Assembly (NCBI GenBank): GCA_029531795.1
Contig: JAPEIS010000008.1
Location: 1 to 64,000 of the forward strand
From: Sclerotinia nivalis
Taxonomy: Eukaryota; Ascomycota; Leotiomycetes; Helotiales; Sclerotiniaceae
Length of the DNA: 64,000 bases
Direction: 5' to 3'
Positions within the stretch are counted from its first letter, which is position 1, and each line of letters begins with the position of its first letter. Below the pieces are notes generated by a model that saw only the letters and a list, made by a program, of their open reading frames with translations, did not search any database and was not told the origin of the DNA. The position numbers were made by a program, and so were the translations under genes. Positions 23,005-35,203 of this stretch are shown piece after piece.

Positions 23005-23099
23005 TTTGGATTGATTTGTTTAGTATAAATAAGGTATAAAAAGGGCGTATTTCGAAGAATAATTTTTCTTCAAAATTTGTTGTGTGAACTCCTCTATAT

Positions 23100-23710
23100 C
23101 TAATAGCCTGATTATAGAATATTAGCTACATACAATAATATATACTTGATTGCCCTTCCAGCAATATTAAAGATATATACGATTAGTATATTCAGTAATC
23201 TTAATTATTCATTGTTATTCTTCTAAAGCTATTGAAAGGTTGAATCTTAAATAGAGATGCGTTCGTTAGAATAACGAATACTAAGCTTATTACGGATGTC
23301 ATGTGACGACCGTATATACAAATACATTTATTTTTCAATTTAGGCTAATCATTGATTCAACAACAAATGTGAACGGTAACCAATTGACAATCCCGCAATG
23401 AATCAACAGCAAACTAACAATGCTCAAGTGCCAATCCTATATGCCTATTAGAAAACAAATGACCAGCCATGGCGCAGAAACTTTCATGTTCGTCTTAACG
23501 CTAGGGGCATAAAGTTTGAGCTGTTATGAATATATAGATCTTAGGCTTGCTTTGCATAATCATCCGAATGGGCAATAACCTGCTCTCGGGGAACTCGAAA
23601 TATTTCTAACGATAGCTTGCAAAAGCTTTACATGCAATAACAAACTTTCATATATACTCTATCTTTGACAACCCAAACCATACCCCTTATGTACTGAGCT
23701 TGCCTTCGTC
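23100..23710. other. Intergenic, nothing recognised
   Basis: Unique-looking DNA between the LINE A right flank and the 3' end of the CorA-like gene. It continues the sequence left of LINE A (before 17165). No open frame, RNA gene or clear repeat was recognised. Confidence 0.6.
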
Positions 23711-26290
23711 TCAGACCCCGCCAAAATCCTTCCCTTTGTCACTGATAGTCCTCTTTCCTTTTTTTAGAACCATATCCCACCAACTCGCACTCCTCGTTAA
23801 ACTAGGCCTCGGACCTGTCTTGGCTGCAATGGTATCAATTGACGATATTGATGTATATTTCGCTCTAGCTGGAGGTGTATGTGAAGTCACGGGCATCGTG
23901 ACTGAATGCTCCGGAATTGAATTCATACTGGAAGGTGTGGTTGACGGCGCAAATGGTGACTTTGGTGGGGACTCATGACCAAGATTTGAGGTAAGTTCCT
24001 TGCGAGCTGCAAGAGATTGTGTTGTAGTGATGGAGTATGAATATGGTAGAGGTTTGTCTTTATCATTGGCAATTGTTATGGCGCTGGCGCTGCTAACCGG
24101 ATTGGGTTGTGTGGGATCTTTAAAGTTGTTAGCGTCCCTCACAATCTCCTTACTACTCATTTGGGATATACATACCTCCCATCAATGATGAATTTTTCTT
24201 GATTGCTGAAGACGATGACGATGAGTGAATGCCCTGTTGTCCGAACCATCCCAAAAATCTATACCATCTTACTCTCCAAAACTGCATCCCACTAGTCGTG
24301 TTTAGCGCTCCAACCAAAAAGAAAAATGGGACGCAGACAGTTGCCATCGTTATTCCGAATGGAGTGAAATCCTGAGCAGTGCTCATGTTCGTCATACCAT
24401 AGACAGAGGTTACAAATGTAAGTGGAAGGAAGAATATTGAAACCATAGTCAAGAGTTTAATATTGTGACCCTGTAATATTGTCACTGCCGCCATCTCCAC
24501 ACTTTTCCTACTTTCCAAAACACTTGTACCCGAGAAGAGTTGATCCCTCAATGTTCTGATCTCCTTCATCTTCTCGTCCGTTTCTTCGTAAAGTTTGAAT
24601 AGATTAGCCATCTGCTTATCGAAATCTAGCTTTAGTTTTTGCATGCGTTTTTGCCAGTATTTATTTCGGTGAGAGTCTGGATCTAACATCGGCCATAGTG
24701 TTTTGTGTTTTCCTTCCCAAACATCTTCGGTGAACGTGTCTTCGTAGCTATCTATTATGGTTTTTAGTCCGTTCTTTAAAAGACCAAGTGTTTGATAGGC
24801 CCAGAAATAGCGACGGGAGTAGGTAAATTCCTCATCTTCGAAAAGTAATTTGTCTCTAAGTTCACCATCAAACATAAAATCGGCCTGCAGGTTTGATCAG
24901 TATGAGTTGAAATTTCTCGAAATCTAAAGCCTGACTTACTGGTGGTGACACAAGCTTGCTAATTTTCATATATATTGCCTCGAATCTCTTCTCGACATCT
25001 TTAAATTCCGACAGAAGAGTATGAAGGAATGCTTCTGGTCCATTGACATAATGTTTTGTTGAATCATGAACATCCATAGTATGGCGATGGTCGGGATAAC
25101 ATTGTATGTTGAGAACATGCCATGCTGCCCATGGATCATAGACATACCCATAGTCTGTCCTAGCACGCCTAGCAGGATTTCTCAATTTCCGGATCGGATC
25201 TCCAGATAAGGAGAGAGCCACCACTGAATTGCATCTCGATATTGGAATATGGTCCTTTGAAGTACTCGGTCTTTTGTCAGCCAGTTGCCACGGCATTGGT
25301 TGGCACTCTTCCCCCACGATTGTCCAGTATTCAAAGTTAAAAACAAAAGACTTTTGTTGCCGGCTGTCGACGGAGAATGGACGTCGCATTATATTGGCCT
25401 AGCATGTAAGCAAGAGAAGAAAACTGGTAGTTTGAACACATACAGATGTACCTTCGCCAGAGACTAGATAATTGAATAATTCATCCATGTCGAAAGTCTT
25501 ATTCAATGTGAGATGCAAGGCCCCGAATATGACAGGAGATGGCTCTCGAACGATCCTTTGCGGGTAACAGTCAGTTACATTGATATCCGGTTTGGGAAGC
25601 TGCACCAAGACTCACGTTATCCTGCCGACAGCTGGTCGAAGTGATTCGGGATCGCTATTTAAATCCTACACTCGATATCTTAGTTGCGATGAGAACTTTA
25701 AAGTTGATACCTTGGCTCACCTTAACCGCTTGCCATATAGCAGAATCAATCTTAGTGGTACCAGGTTTGACCACATCTTTTCTCGATAGAGGAGCTCCAT
25801 CTTTTCCAACATCAAACACAGAATAGTGGGAGTTATGAAACCGATCAGCTCTATGATAATCTGGGAACAGAACAGGATCTAGAAGTCTTCCATTCTTCGT
25901 GATCACACTTTCTAGGATGGTGTGTCCAGCATCCGTGAAGTTATAAGTTCTGAAATGCTTTCGTAACTGTTCCTCACCATATTGGAACGAGTTGAGCGGT
26001 GTCTGAACATATAAGTCATCATCGTCATCGCTATCGTCACTGTCTCCTGACAAGACAGAGCTGTGAAGTGTTGATGGTCGTATTTCCGGGATGTCGCCCT
26101 CGTCTTTGGTAGATCTTCGTCGTTTTGTAAAAGTGCGAATAGAACTGGGACCCTGTGTTGGTGCATTGATAGTACTCGCACTGGTAACGTTGTTATTCAA
26201 GGCTTCATGGACAAGCCTAAATGTCTCAAGGTAAGCTTGATGTTGATCGTCAAGTCGCTTCAATAATTCCTCAGTGCTAATGTTCGACAT
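23711..26290 (-). CDS. CorA-like (Mg2+ transporter family) membrane protein, five exons
   Basis: Exons on the minus strand: 26290-25721, 25599-25444, 25398-24940, 24884-24176 and 24117-23711. Introns of 121, 45, 55 and 58 nt all keep frame, giving 766 residues; the first intron's acceptor is the least certain. Features: an acidic run (GDSDDSDDDDD, about residue 80), a large cytosolic part, a Lys/Asp-rich helix, then two membrane helices near residues 537-556 and 571-589 separated by YGMTN, the counterpart of the CorA GMN signature, followed by a basic, Ser-rich C-terminal tail. Two helices plus a GMN-type loop near the C terminus is the CorA/ZntB plan. Many filamentous ascomycetes have such long CorA-like proteins; transport of Mg2+ or another divalent cation is inferred from family only. 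No stops or frameshifts were found, in contrast to the flanking repeats. Confidence 0.88.
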
Positions 26291-27335
26291 TTTTGGAGGA
26301 CAGTTGGATGTGATTGTGTAAGAGAATATGTGAAAAGGAAGAGGAATGGCTGGACCGACAAATTTCGAGATCCAGCCCTTGCCGTTACCATCGGGTGCTT
26401 AGCTGCGCCCCAGTAGAGCCGCGAACCTTTTCATCTTCAAACGGGCTGTTTCATGGCCCGCTAACACCTCATTGGATTAGAATCATGAGCTGGCATTTTT
26501 CCGTATGCATCTCTGGATACTTTTTTTGCCTATTAAGCAATCGCAGCCTCTCTAACTTCAAAAGTGGCGGTGAATTTCTTATTGATATAACAAGGGTTAT
26601 GAAGATCAAAAGTACTCGGTATGACAACGCAGAATTTCTGCAGACTTGCTGGGATATGTGCACGTGGCCGCCCGAAAAATGATATTCTTCGGTAATACTT
26701 CGGCTGGACCGACTCGGTTGATTTTTCAAATGTTGAACGGATGAGAATAGATGGATTAAGATGTGCAATCTTTCTTTACTACTCAATCTCCAATGCTCAA
26801 GCCATCTTTGAGATATGCTATCCCCTCGCTCTGACAGACAAATATGCATGGTATTGTGGTATACTGTGCTTCTTTCGCAGTCCGGGGAGAACCTGATGAC
26901 TCCAGAGCAGTAATCTTTGACATGGACGCCAAAATAGTAGCTGTGATGCCCAAGGTCATGACTTTGTCAAGTGTTATCAAGGTTCCTCGTTTCTGGCTCT
27001 AAAATACTCGTCGATGGAGTTTCTCACAATGTTAGAATGGTCAACAAGAATCGGAAAACTAGAGATGTCCTTATTGAGATGAGGCGATTGGTGGAAATCA
27101 TGTGGCGAAACTCTCGAAGGTTCATGTGGGTGCTATAACTAGATGTTACCATTATGTGAGGGTTAATGAAGGAGATACTTTAGCGAGTGAATTGATGGGA
27201 AACAAACAGTGGGACTCATTTGGCTTGCCATCGCTTGGTCTCGCAATCCCTGGACAATATCTCTGTTTGCCTTTCATAAGTCTGACAGATGCTTGAAAGA
27301 AAACTTTCCAAAGTCGTCTGCTTCAATTGGTTCAC
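26291..27335. other. Intergenic region, only weak small ORFs
   Basis: Balanced base composition. One short plus-strand frame at 26844-27002 (52 codons, MHGIVVYCASFAVRGEPDD) and a few others are open, but none has supporting introns, motifs or neighbours. It may hold promoter elements for the CorA-like gene and the 3' end of the gene to the right. Confidence 0.5.
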
Positions 27336-28210
27336 TCAGTCGGCGGTCCCCATATACCGAGTGATTGCGGACATCAAATAATTAACATTCCTCTCGTCGC
27401 AGTGCTGTGTGGAAGCCTCTTTTTCACCGGGTCGCGGTACATACTTCTTGTATTCAACTCGCAAACTTTTTCCATCGAGATTCAAATTATGCATGGCGTC
27501 AATCACTTGCCTCGTGTCACTATTTTTGACGAAATAAGCAAACACTCTGCCCTGGAAGATGCCATTGTCAAAGTGATAATTAAAAGCATATGGTGAAGGT
27601 AGTTCCATGTTTAGCATTAGCTTCGCCAATTCCTGTCTTGTCTTTGAATAAGGAATATTATTCGTTTCAACAGCATTGGGAAGGAATTCTTCGAGCTGAT
27701 CGCATGTTCGATGAGAAAGGTCATCCAGGGCGCCCAAGTACTTAGCACGCTTGAGTTCAAGGGTTTCGGGGAGACATATTAGTGGAAAGTCAATGATCGA
27801 TTTCGGGTTGAGGAGTGACTCTTACATGCCCGCCGCATATTAGGGGTATAATGGGAAAAGAATTTGGCGATATACAAATTAAAAAGCATGAAATTTTTAC
27901 TCACGGGTTCTAGTTTTGCTTGGTAGACTGCAGTAGACCGCAACGATATAACCAGATTTTCAAGTGGTCTCTCTACAAAGTGGTTAAACGCTGGTAAAAT
28001 TGGGAGGTGTGAGGGGTCCTTTATCATTTTCCATACTATGGCCATTATACGGTCATCGAGAGCAATCAGCGACGGTATTGATAATTCATTCGGTAAGTAA
28101 AGCCCAAGCGACGATGTGGGACGAAATGGCAGTGCGAAATTTTCAAGGAACGCGTCTTTCGTCTGAGTGAACGAATATGTAGCTGAACTAAACTCAGTGA
28201 CTACATTCTC
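27336..28210 (-). pseudogene. RRM-containing 3' portion of a multi-exon gene
   Basis: One frame runs from about 28200 to 27905 (ending AVYQAKLEP). A likely 76-nt intron, 27904-27829 (GTGAGT..AG), leads into SLLNPKSIIDFPLICLPETL, LGALDDLSHRTCDQLEEFLP and then an RNA-recognition motif to a stop at 27336. RRM signs are NNIPYSKTRQELAKLM, PYAFNYHFDNGIFQGRVFAYF (RNP1-like) and NLDGKSLRVEYKK. The RRM resembles that of fungal Pin4/Cip2-type proteins. Upstream the frame does not join cleanly to 28583-28215: a 67-nt intron with a weak GTGACT donor could link them, or the gene is frameshifted. Whether the product is made is unknown. Confidence 0.5.
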
Positions 28211-29496
28211 TGCTTCAGTGACATTTATTACGTCGTCTTGTCTTCTTCATTGCGGCATCTCCCATGTGAGTCACTTTAGTTTCCGCCGAAAAAGGACTTA
28301 TCACCTCTGTGTCACTGCTTTTGCATTTCTCGCAGCTGATTCCCTGCCGCCCTGAGCTCTGACACCAATGATGATGACATTTACGGCACAAAATCCCTTC
28401 ATAAGATGATGGCATATGTTGTAAGAATCCAATCATTTGTTGTGTGTGTGATTTCGGACAAAGATTGATAGGCTCCATCTTCTCTGAAAGAGCGCTTATA
28501 ACCGACTTTGGTCCACGCAGCCTTGCCTCGTTTGCGGCAAGTATGGCAAGGATTCTCTTCAGTACACTAGCGACTTTCAGCACTCTTGCAGTTGAAAAGT
28601 CACGAACAATTAATATATGCCGGAACTAACTCTTTTACCCAGGATTATGCATCTCCAACATGCACCTCCAACCATTTTGATAGCTTTCATGCCCATGCGT
28701 GCCAGAGAGGTTAGGGGTACACTACGACCAGATCCTCCAGAAGAAGCACGTGTGGAAGAGGAGTCTCGTGTGAGATCAAAGGTGTTTTCTGTTGAGGGGT
28801 TAATTATGTCTGCTAATGCTTGAGTTCCTGGAGCTTCGTAATTTTATTTCGCCCACACTCGCTCTGGAAACTTGACACAGATCCCGATCTACTTCCACCA
28901 GTAAGACTTTGAATTTCTTGCATTTCAGACCTATCTCAAGGTGAACATATTCCATTCCATTTCAGAGTCGGGTCGAGAAGATATTTAGCTATTGAGCGGT
29001 GTCGAATTGTTTAATCCTTCACCTAATGAAGTATCTGCGGCCAAAGACACTGCTGAAAGTTGATTCCACGGTTCCGCACCTGGATCAGCGCCAAAGGGAA
29101 CAACTTCGTAGTGAAACAGTTCCTCTAAATCTGTTCTAGAGCTAGTAAATTCATTGTATCCAAGCTCTGGCGTCGGGTTCTCAATTATAGGCTCAGAAAC
29201 ATTATTAGTAGCGATACAGCGGAAGACTCTCGCACAACCTTGTTGATATTCGTATTCCATATCCCGGCTATGGTGAGGGATTGAACCACTCTTTGCTATG
29301 AACGATCAAGATCGCCGAATATAATTTCTTGCCTGGCAATATCATTCTCAAAGTCTATGATCTTCCTGTAATACTTGAGGTAACATGGCACATTCATGTC
29401 TTCGTTCATTAGCATATAGAAGTCAGCCGTTGAAAACATACAACAATAGATATGGAGGCGCTTACCAGGCATCTGTATGTCACGTGAAGAATCCAT
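28211..29496 (-). pseudogene. 5' portion of a broken gene, possible Zn2Cys6-type
   Basis: The start is likely at ATG 29496 (MDSSRDIQMP), with a clean 66-nt intron 29465-29400 (GTAAGC, branch TGCTAATGA) leading to DMNVPCYLKYYRKIIDFEND and a TAG at 29296-29298, after which the frame stays open for about 27 codons. Further pieces: an ORF at 29260-28985, then ARMGMKAIKMVGGACWRC (about 28710-28650), whose CWRC recalls the first Cys pair of some fungal zinc-cluster proteins, and 28583-28215, which has CRKCHHHWC and CEKC. The pieces follow in order on one strand but the splice structure is not resolved, and the zinc-cluster call is weak. It could be a pseudogene or a gene with unusual introns. Confidence 0.4.
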
Positions 29497-29651
29497 GCTG
29501 AATTGACTTAGATGAGGAAAGTATGGACAGGAGCTGATGAAGGGAAAGGTGGGAGGAGGCTTCACTCCTTAAGCTGCTTCTATTAGTCCAACCGATGCTG
29601 ACGGGGCTCGCCGCTCCTGGAGTTTAATGGCGACAAATCTCAGGGGGGCCG

Positions 29652-30034
29652 TGTTACGAGGGTTGCCGTCTAGATCATGTAGAAGTGTTCTAGGCTTTCG
29701 AAATGGTTTATAATTAGGCGTCAAGTAGGGATTTAAGTAATAATAATAATGTTTGCAATTCGTAATTAATAATAGAATGTACTAAATGATTGATCTTGAA
29801 TACCAAACTTTACAATAATGAAACCTATCTTGATTATATAGATCTTCACAATCCATAGATCATTAGAATCATCGAGTTGTTCTAGACCGCTAGCATTCCT
29901 CAGCGATCCTGGACCGCTAACATTCTTCAGCGATCCTGGACCGCTAGCGCTCCTCAGTAGTCCTTCACATAGCTATGAGTCACATTGTCTGAATTAGTCA
30001 TATGTTGCGGTGATCATTGGTGACCGATGTAACA
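29652..30034. repeat. Putative lone LTR with TGTTAC/GTAACA ends
   Basis: The 383-bp block begins TGTTAC and ends GTAACA, perfect inverted ends of the TG..CA kind. Flanking pentamers (ggccg and ctatc) differ, so this is not a simple solo LTR with its duplication; it may be the 5' LTR of a truncated element. It contains a 27-bp tandem repeat (2.7 copies from 29886, unit starting 'accgctagcattcctcagcg'). No second copy was seen in the window. Sequence 29566-29651 before it shows nothing. Confidence 0.45.
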
Positions 30035-30092
30035 CTATCCCCTTTCTGTCCTAGCGTTTGCCCCAAGCGTTATATAGTATTATATCCCTATA

Positions 30093-31944
30093 ACGTAGTT
30101 TATCAGTGTGCGGGTCATATCAGTGTATAGGTCACTTTCATTTCAATTCAATCTCTTCTCTTTCAATATGTGTTTTATCAACAATCTATAATGAATTCGA
30201 ATAACCAAGAAGTCCGTATACTTCTTGCTATCGAAGCTATTCAAAAAGACAAAAAAATAAGCATTCGAAAAGTTGCGAAGATGTATAATATCTCGAATAC
30301 AATACTATAGTGTAGAATTAATGGTTTTATTTTTCGTTTTGAATATCGATCTAAATTTTATAATCTTTTAGAATTAGAAGAGAATATCATTTCTGAGTAT
30401 ATATTCGATATGGATATGAGAGGATTTCCATCTAAACTTAGAAATATAGAAGATATAGCGAATCATATTCTTGAATCGAGGGGTGCAAAGTGTGTTGGGA
30501 AGTTTTGGGTGTATCGATTTGTAAAACGTCGAATCGAATTAAAGATGTGTTTTAGTTGTGTTTATGATTTTCAAAGAGCTCTTTGCGAAGATCCTAAGTT
30601 TATTGAAGAGTAATTTCGATTGGTTTCGAATATACGAGCGAAATATGGTATTCTCGATAGCGATTTCTACAATTTCGACGAAACAGGTTTTATGATGAGG
30701 ATTATATGTGTTGCAATGGTTGTTATTAGTGCTGAGAGATGCGGTAGAAGTAAATCAGTACAATTAGGCAATTGAGAATGGGTTACAATAATAATATGTG
30801 GAAATGGGGAGGGTGAAACTATATCTCCATTTCTAGTGGTTCAAGGATAGATTCATCTTTCCAATTGGTATATCGAAACCGACTTTTCTGCGGAATGGGC
30901 TATTAAATCTATATCTAATGGATGGACAAACAATGAGACAGGTTTAGAATGGTTGAAATATTTCGATAAGTATATTAAGAATCGAAGAAAGGGCAAATAT
31001 CGAATATTGGTATTAGATAGGTATGAAAGCTATGAATCAGTATCTTTTCAGTTGTATTGCAAAGAGAATGATATTATCTGTTTAAAATTATCACCACATT
31101 CAAGTCATTTAATTCAACCATTTGATGTTGGTTGTTTTAGCAGCCTGAAATGTTCATATGGTATTCAAATTGATAGGTTTATCAAGGCATATATCAATTA
31201 TATTTCGAAAGTTGAATTCTTTATAGCTTTCAAAGCTGCATACCAAGAATCAATTACGATTCAGAATATGAAATCAGGGTTTCGAGAAACAAATTTAATA
31301 CCATTTGATCCTGAAGCTGTACTTTCGAAACTAGATATTCGAATTCGCACACCTACTCCCCCCTCTTTCGATCAAGATTTATGGACTTCTCAAACCCCTC
31401 ACAATCCAACTGAAGCTCTTTCACAATCGACTTTAGTAAGATCTCGAATGGTTCGTCATCAATCAAGCTCTCCTACACTTATATTCGAGACTGTATTAGC
31501 TTTAGCTAAGAGTAAAAAAAGATTAACATATGAAAATACACTTTTAAATGCAAAGATTCGTATACTTCGAGCAGCAAATGAGGCATTAAACAAACATCGA
31601 CGTGCAAAAAAAACTCAATTACGTCAAGAAGGAGTGCTTACTGAACAAAAGGTTATCGATATATTATCTCAACAAAAGATTGATATTCAGATTCAATACA
31701 ACGAACATCAAAAAGGGGGGAATTCTAATAAAGAAGTATCTTCTAATCGATGCTATAGTAAGTATGGAAAGACTGGGCATAATACAAGGACTTGTCAAAA
31801 TAATGTAATAGATCCTAGATTATTAGAATCTTTATAGTTTTAATCAATTGATTTAATTGTTGTTGAATAATATAAGTTTGAAAGAATGAATTGAGGTGAA
31901 AGTGACCCACACACTGATATAACCCGCACACTGATAAACCACGT
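30093..31944 (+). mobile_element. Fot1/pogo-like DNA transposon, 1852 bp
   Basis: Flanked by TA on both sides (30091-30092 and 31945-31946). Terminal inverted repeats of 47 bp (30093-30139 and 31898-31944) begin ACGTRGTTTATCAGTG; the mismatches I see are all transitions. Size, TA target and a DDE transposase fit the Tc1/mariner superfamily, Fot1/pogo group. It lies directly beside the first recognisable codons of old Gypsy element C. Confidence 0.93.
30191..31837 (+). pseudogene. Fot1/pogo transposase, four in-frame stops
   Basis: A single 549-codon frame runs from ATG 30191 to the TAG at 31835-31837 with no frameshift, but stops at 30308, 30611, 30773 and 30848. It opens with a helix-turn-helix-like N terminus (IRKVAKMYNISNTIL). 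The DDE triad is D163 in NFDETGF, D276 in LVLDRYESY and D312 in HLIQPFDVGCF, giving DD35D spacing. The C terminus has a degenerate zinc knuckle (CYSKYGKTGHNTRTC) in which the second Cys reads Tyr. The TAG and TGA stops and the Cys-to-Tyr change are single transitions, as RIP would cause. The catalytic residues survive; the stops make it inactive unless read through. Confidence 0.9.
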
Positions 31945-31972
31945 TAGTATAAAGAGATTATATATAGATTAT

Positions 31973-32209
31973 TATCACAGAGACAGCAGACAGGATAACA
32001 GAAATCATTTTTATTGATAAGATGTAGTTCGAAGAGTTACGTTTCTATAGAAGAAACGTTTCCTTTAAATATATTTGTGTATGCTAGGGCTTCGAGTCCT
32101 AGCGTTTTTACAGGGTACGATTATCGAGTATACCCCGTTCGGTACTGGATCGGATAAGTGGAGTCTATTAAAGGGACCGATTCAATAACCCAATCCTAAC
32201 TCTATAACA
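31973..32209 (-). repeat. 3' LTR of Gypsy A
   Basis: 237 bp. On the minus strand it runs from TGTTAT (TGTCAC in the better copies) to GTGATA. Compared with the 5' LTR it is heavily changed by transitions, especially where the partner has GC-rich runs. Confidence 0.92.
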
Positions 32210-32559
32210 ATACTCCTTTTCTTAAAGCCGAACTCTGTTGAGACGGTTATGAAAGCTAAGTTTATCCGGATACCTTCAATAGTAATTCTGAATCAACTTT
32301 CGAGTGTTGTTTAGGTAATCAATAGGCTTTTTGATCGGTTCGTTGTAGCCGATTTATCGGATAGTATATTTCAGGCGGGGGTCATTGTGATTATAGCACT
32401 TTCAACGGGAATTCAGAACTTCCTTTACCTCGAATTGTTTGATTTTTTCGATTTCAATAAAAGGAGAAGATAGATTGTATTGATCAAGAATAGGATCGTT
32501 ATAAACGAAATATAATAAATTTATATAAAATATAAAGTGATTTCTCATCGAAGCAGATA

Positions 32560-33667
32560 GTTCGAATTTGTAAGTGTATGTGTTTATAATTCGCAGAATC
32601 CGGAACGAATCTAGATTCTTTCAATCTAGTTTCTTTTAGGGTTTTAGGGTCTTGATGTTTTTGGTATTCAATCAAATCAAATCATTAGAATTGTAATAGC
32701 AGACAAAAGTACAGTAAGCATTAGTATTCTTCGTATAGCAAGTTTGATTAATAGTCAATTCGGTCTTCAGATGTTCAACGATCAGGAATATTTTCTTGAC
32801 AAATTCTTTGGTATTCTGAATGCCAGGGTGGTTAGTAACAATGGATGGTTCAAATCCTATACATGAATGATAACTATAATTTGCAAAGAATGGGGTCAGG
32901 TGGGAACTTTCAAACCAAATAGAATTGATTGAAAATTCAACAATCGATAATTACTCGAACTAATTGTTCTGTAGGTACGAGATATATAATCGGAGATACT
33001 ATTTGAATATAGTATTTGCTCTTTCAGTTTGCCTATCGATTTCCGGATGGTAGGTTATCAATAGTTTCGATGTTGTATTTAAACATTTACAGATGTATTT
33101 CCAGAAATCAGATATGAATTAAGTACTACGATTGGATATAATTGTCGACGGTAAGCTATATAACTTCTAGATATACTTCAAGAACAAGTGAACTACTTTT
33201 TCGGAATTACAAGTATTATAACAAAACAGGAAATGTTTCATTTTAGTTAATCGATCGATTATTACGAATATCGTATCGTAACCAAAACTTTTCGGAAGGT
33301 GCGTTATAAAATCGATCGATATATCTTTCTATATTTGTTGAAGGATCGGAAGCGGATAGAGAATATCTTTTTATTTTTTACAATTCGATATTGTTTGGTA
33401 GTAGTTATAACAATTATATATTCAACAATTGATATAGTTATAATATCCAGATCAATAATAGTTTCGGAATAGAAGTTCGAAGGTGCAAATACGGTACGAG
33501 TAATCTATAGCAAGGGAGTTGTGGATCAAACGAAACAGTTCAGTTTTCAGATTATCGTAGTCAAGAACGAAAAACTTCCTGTGATAATACAGTAGACCAT
33601 TATTCTCGGTGTATTCGGATAGGGTAATATGGGAATGCTTGGGTATTTTCTTTATCAAAGCTTTCAA
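32560..33667 (-). pseudogene. Gypsy A integrase relic
   Basis: Minus-strand pieces. At 33667-33452: HITLSEYTENNGLLYYHRKF and LFRLIHNSLAIDYSYR, the zinc-binding N-terminal part ahead of the catalytic core. From 33450 down to about 32560 the integrase core and C-terminal part are recognisable only by comparison with element B and carry many stops. The piece 33668-34219 is a Pro/Ser-rich linker matching 44328-44800 of element B. Confidence 0.6.
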
Positions 33668-34219
33668 AATAGATACAAATATAGGATCGGATATATATAC
33701 TTCAGCAAATAGAGTTTTCAGTTCCTTCGATGATTTGAATAATAGATCGAGGATTACAATGGGTATTGGGGGCTGATTAGGCGGAGTAATAGAAACAAAC
33801 AGTGATTTAGGGATCGATAAAACTTTGAGAATAAATAAAGCATCAGGAATGAGTAAAGAGTTAGAGACAAATAAGATAGATCTAAAAGCTGGACGAACTG
33901 AATCAGATTCTTTCAGTGATCAATGGAATTGATTACAGATAATGATTGCAAAACGAACTCTTTTCTTTAAGGAATCTATCAGATTAAACAAAATAAATAC
34001 AAACGAGATAGATACAGAAGTAGAAATAGATACAAAGAATAAAACAGGATCAAAATTTTCTGATTTCAAAATCGTTTAACTTTGATATAAAAAGCGTTCA
34101 TCCCCCTTTTTAAACAGATCCTTTGACCTCTTAATCAGAACATCAGGTTTAGCTCCTTGTTTACCTAATCGATAGATAATCTTGAAATTGAATCGAAACA
34201 GAAATTCAAACCAACAGAC

Positions 34220-35190
34220 TTAATAGCAGTTCAATAATTTGGTAGTTGTAAAATACTCCAAATTCTTATGATCTGTGATCACCTGGATCGAAGACAGCGC
34301 TCCCTCTAGTTCTGAGCACCATTCCTCGAAGCATCGAATAATGGCCAATAGTTCTTTATCATAAATCTCGTAATTACATTCAACAACCGAATGCTTTTTC
34401 AAGAAATACACAACAGGTTTCAGGATTCCTATATCGTCGTATTGGGACAGCACTCCAACAGATACGAAATCGAATATATCGATCTCTACAATCACATCTT
34501 TTTCCCAATCGAAAACGATTAGGACTAGTACTTCAGTAAACACTATCTTCAGAACGGAAAAAGCTTTCGTACAAGCAAAACTCCAAACAAACGGGACATT
34601 CTTTCGGGTCAGATTAATCAGCGAATATATGATAAACAAAAAACCACAAATAAATCGTCGATAGAAATTGCCAAACCCGATAAATGCTTATACATCTATC
34701 AGATAAACCAGAATCTTCTATTCAACGATTGTCTTGATCTTTGCAAGGTCCATTCGGATACCTTCCCGGCCTACAATAAGGCCCAGGAATTTGGTTTCAG
34801 ATTTCAAGAAGTCGCACTTCTTCAGATTCGCATACAAACCAACTTTCTTTAAAACTTCCAGGACCTTTTGAACATAAACGATATACTCAAAACAAATTCT
34901 ACTGTAAATCAGAATATCATCTAGATAAACAATATAGAATATATCTAAATACTCTTACAAGATATCGTTGATAAAACACTGGAACATAACGAATACATCG
35001 ATCAATCCAAAGAGCATGATCAGGATCTCAAACAGATCGAAACGGATACAGAAAGTAATTAGATGTTTTTATCCTTCTTTAATCCTTATATTGTTGAATA
35101 CAAAGATAATATCGATTTTCGTAAAAAACTTTATTCCCTTCAAATTGTTCAAGAATTCTTTGATAAGCAATAACAAGTAACAATCTTTCG
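34220..35190 (-). pseudogene. Gypsy A RNase H and downstream half of reverse transcriptase
   Basis: Open at 34639-34220: [50 protein letters not shown] and [11 protein letters not shown], the RNase H region of Gypsy Pol. From 35190 to 34640, in several frames, lie the fingers/palm and connection parts of reverse transcriptase, including a mutated YLDD region near 34925. The upstream half continues at 36082 beyond the chimeric insertion. Confidence 0.75.
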
Positions 35191-35203
35191 CTAACAGATT
35201 ATT

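Larger units (their letters stand above)
17178..23086 (-). mobile_element. LINE A: full-length Tad1-like LINE, decayed
   Basis: A 5.9-kb non-LTR retrotransposon on the minus strand, flanked by the 13-bp target-site duplication 'aactcctctatat' (17165-17177 and 23087-23099). The 5' end near 23086 reads 'cacacaacaaatttt', matching the 5' end of LINE B at 53171, so both copies appear full length. The 3' end is a short ATCA/AATC microsatellite rather than poly(A). Two ORFs are present, both interrupted by many stops. A run of eleven G lies at about 17471-17481 in the 3' untranslated part. Confidence 0.93.
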
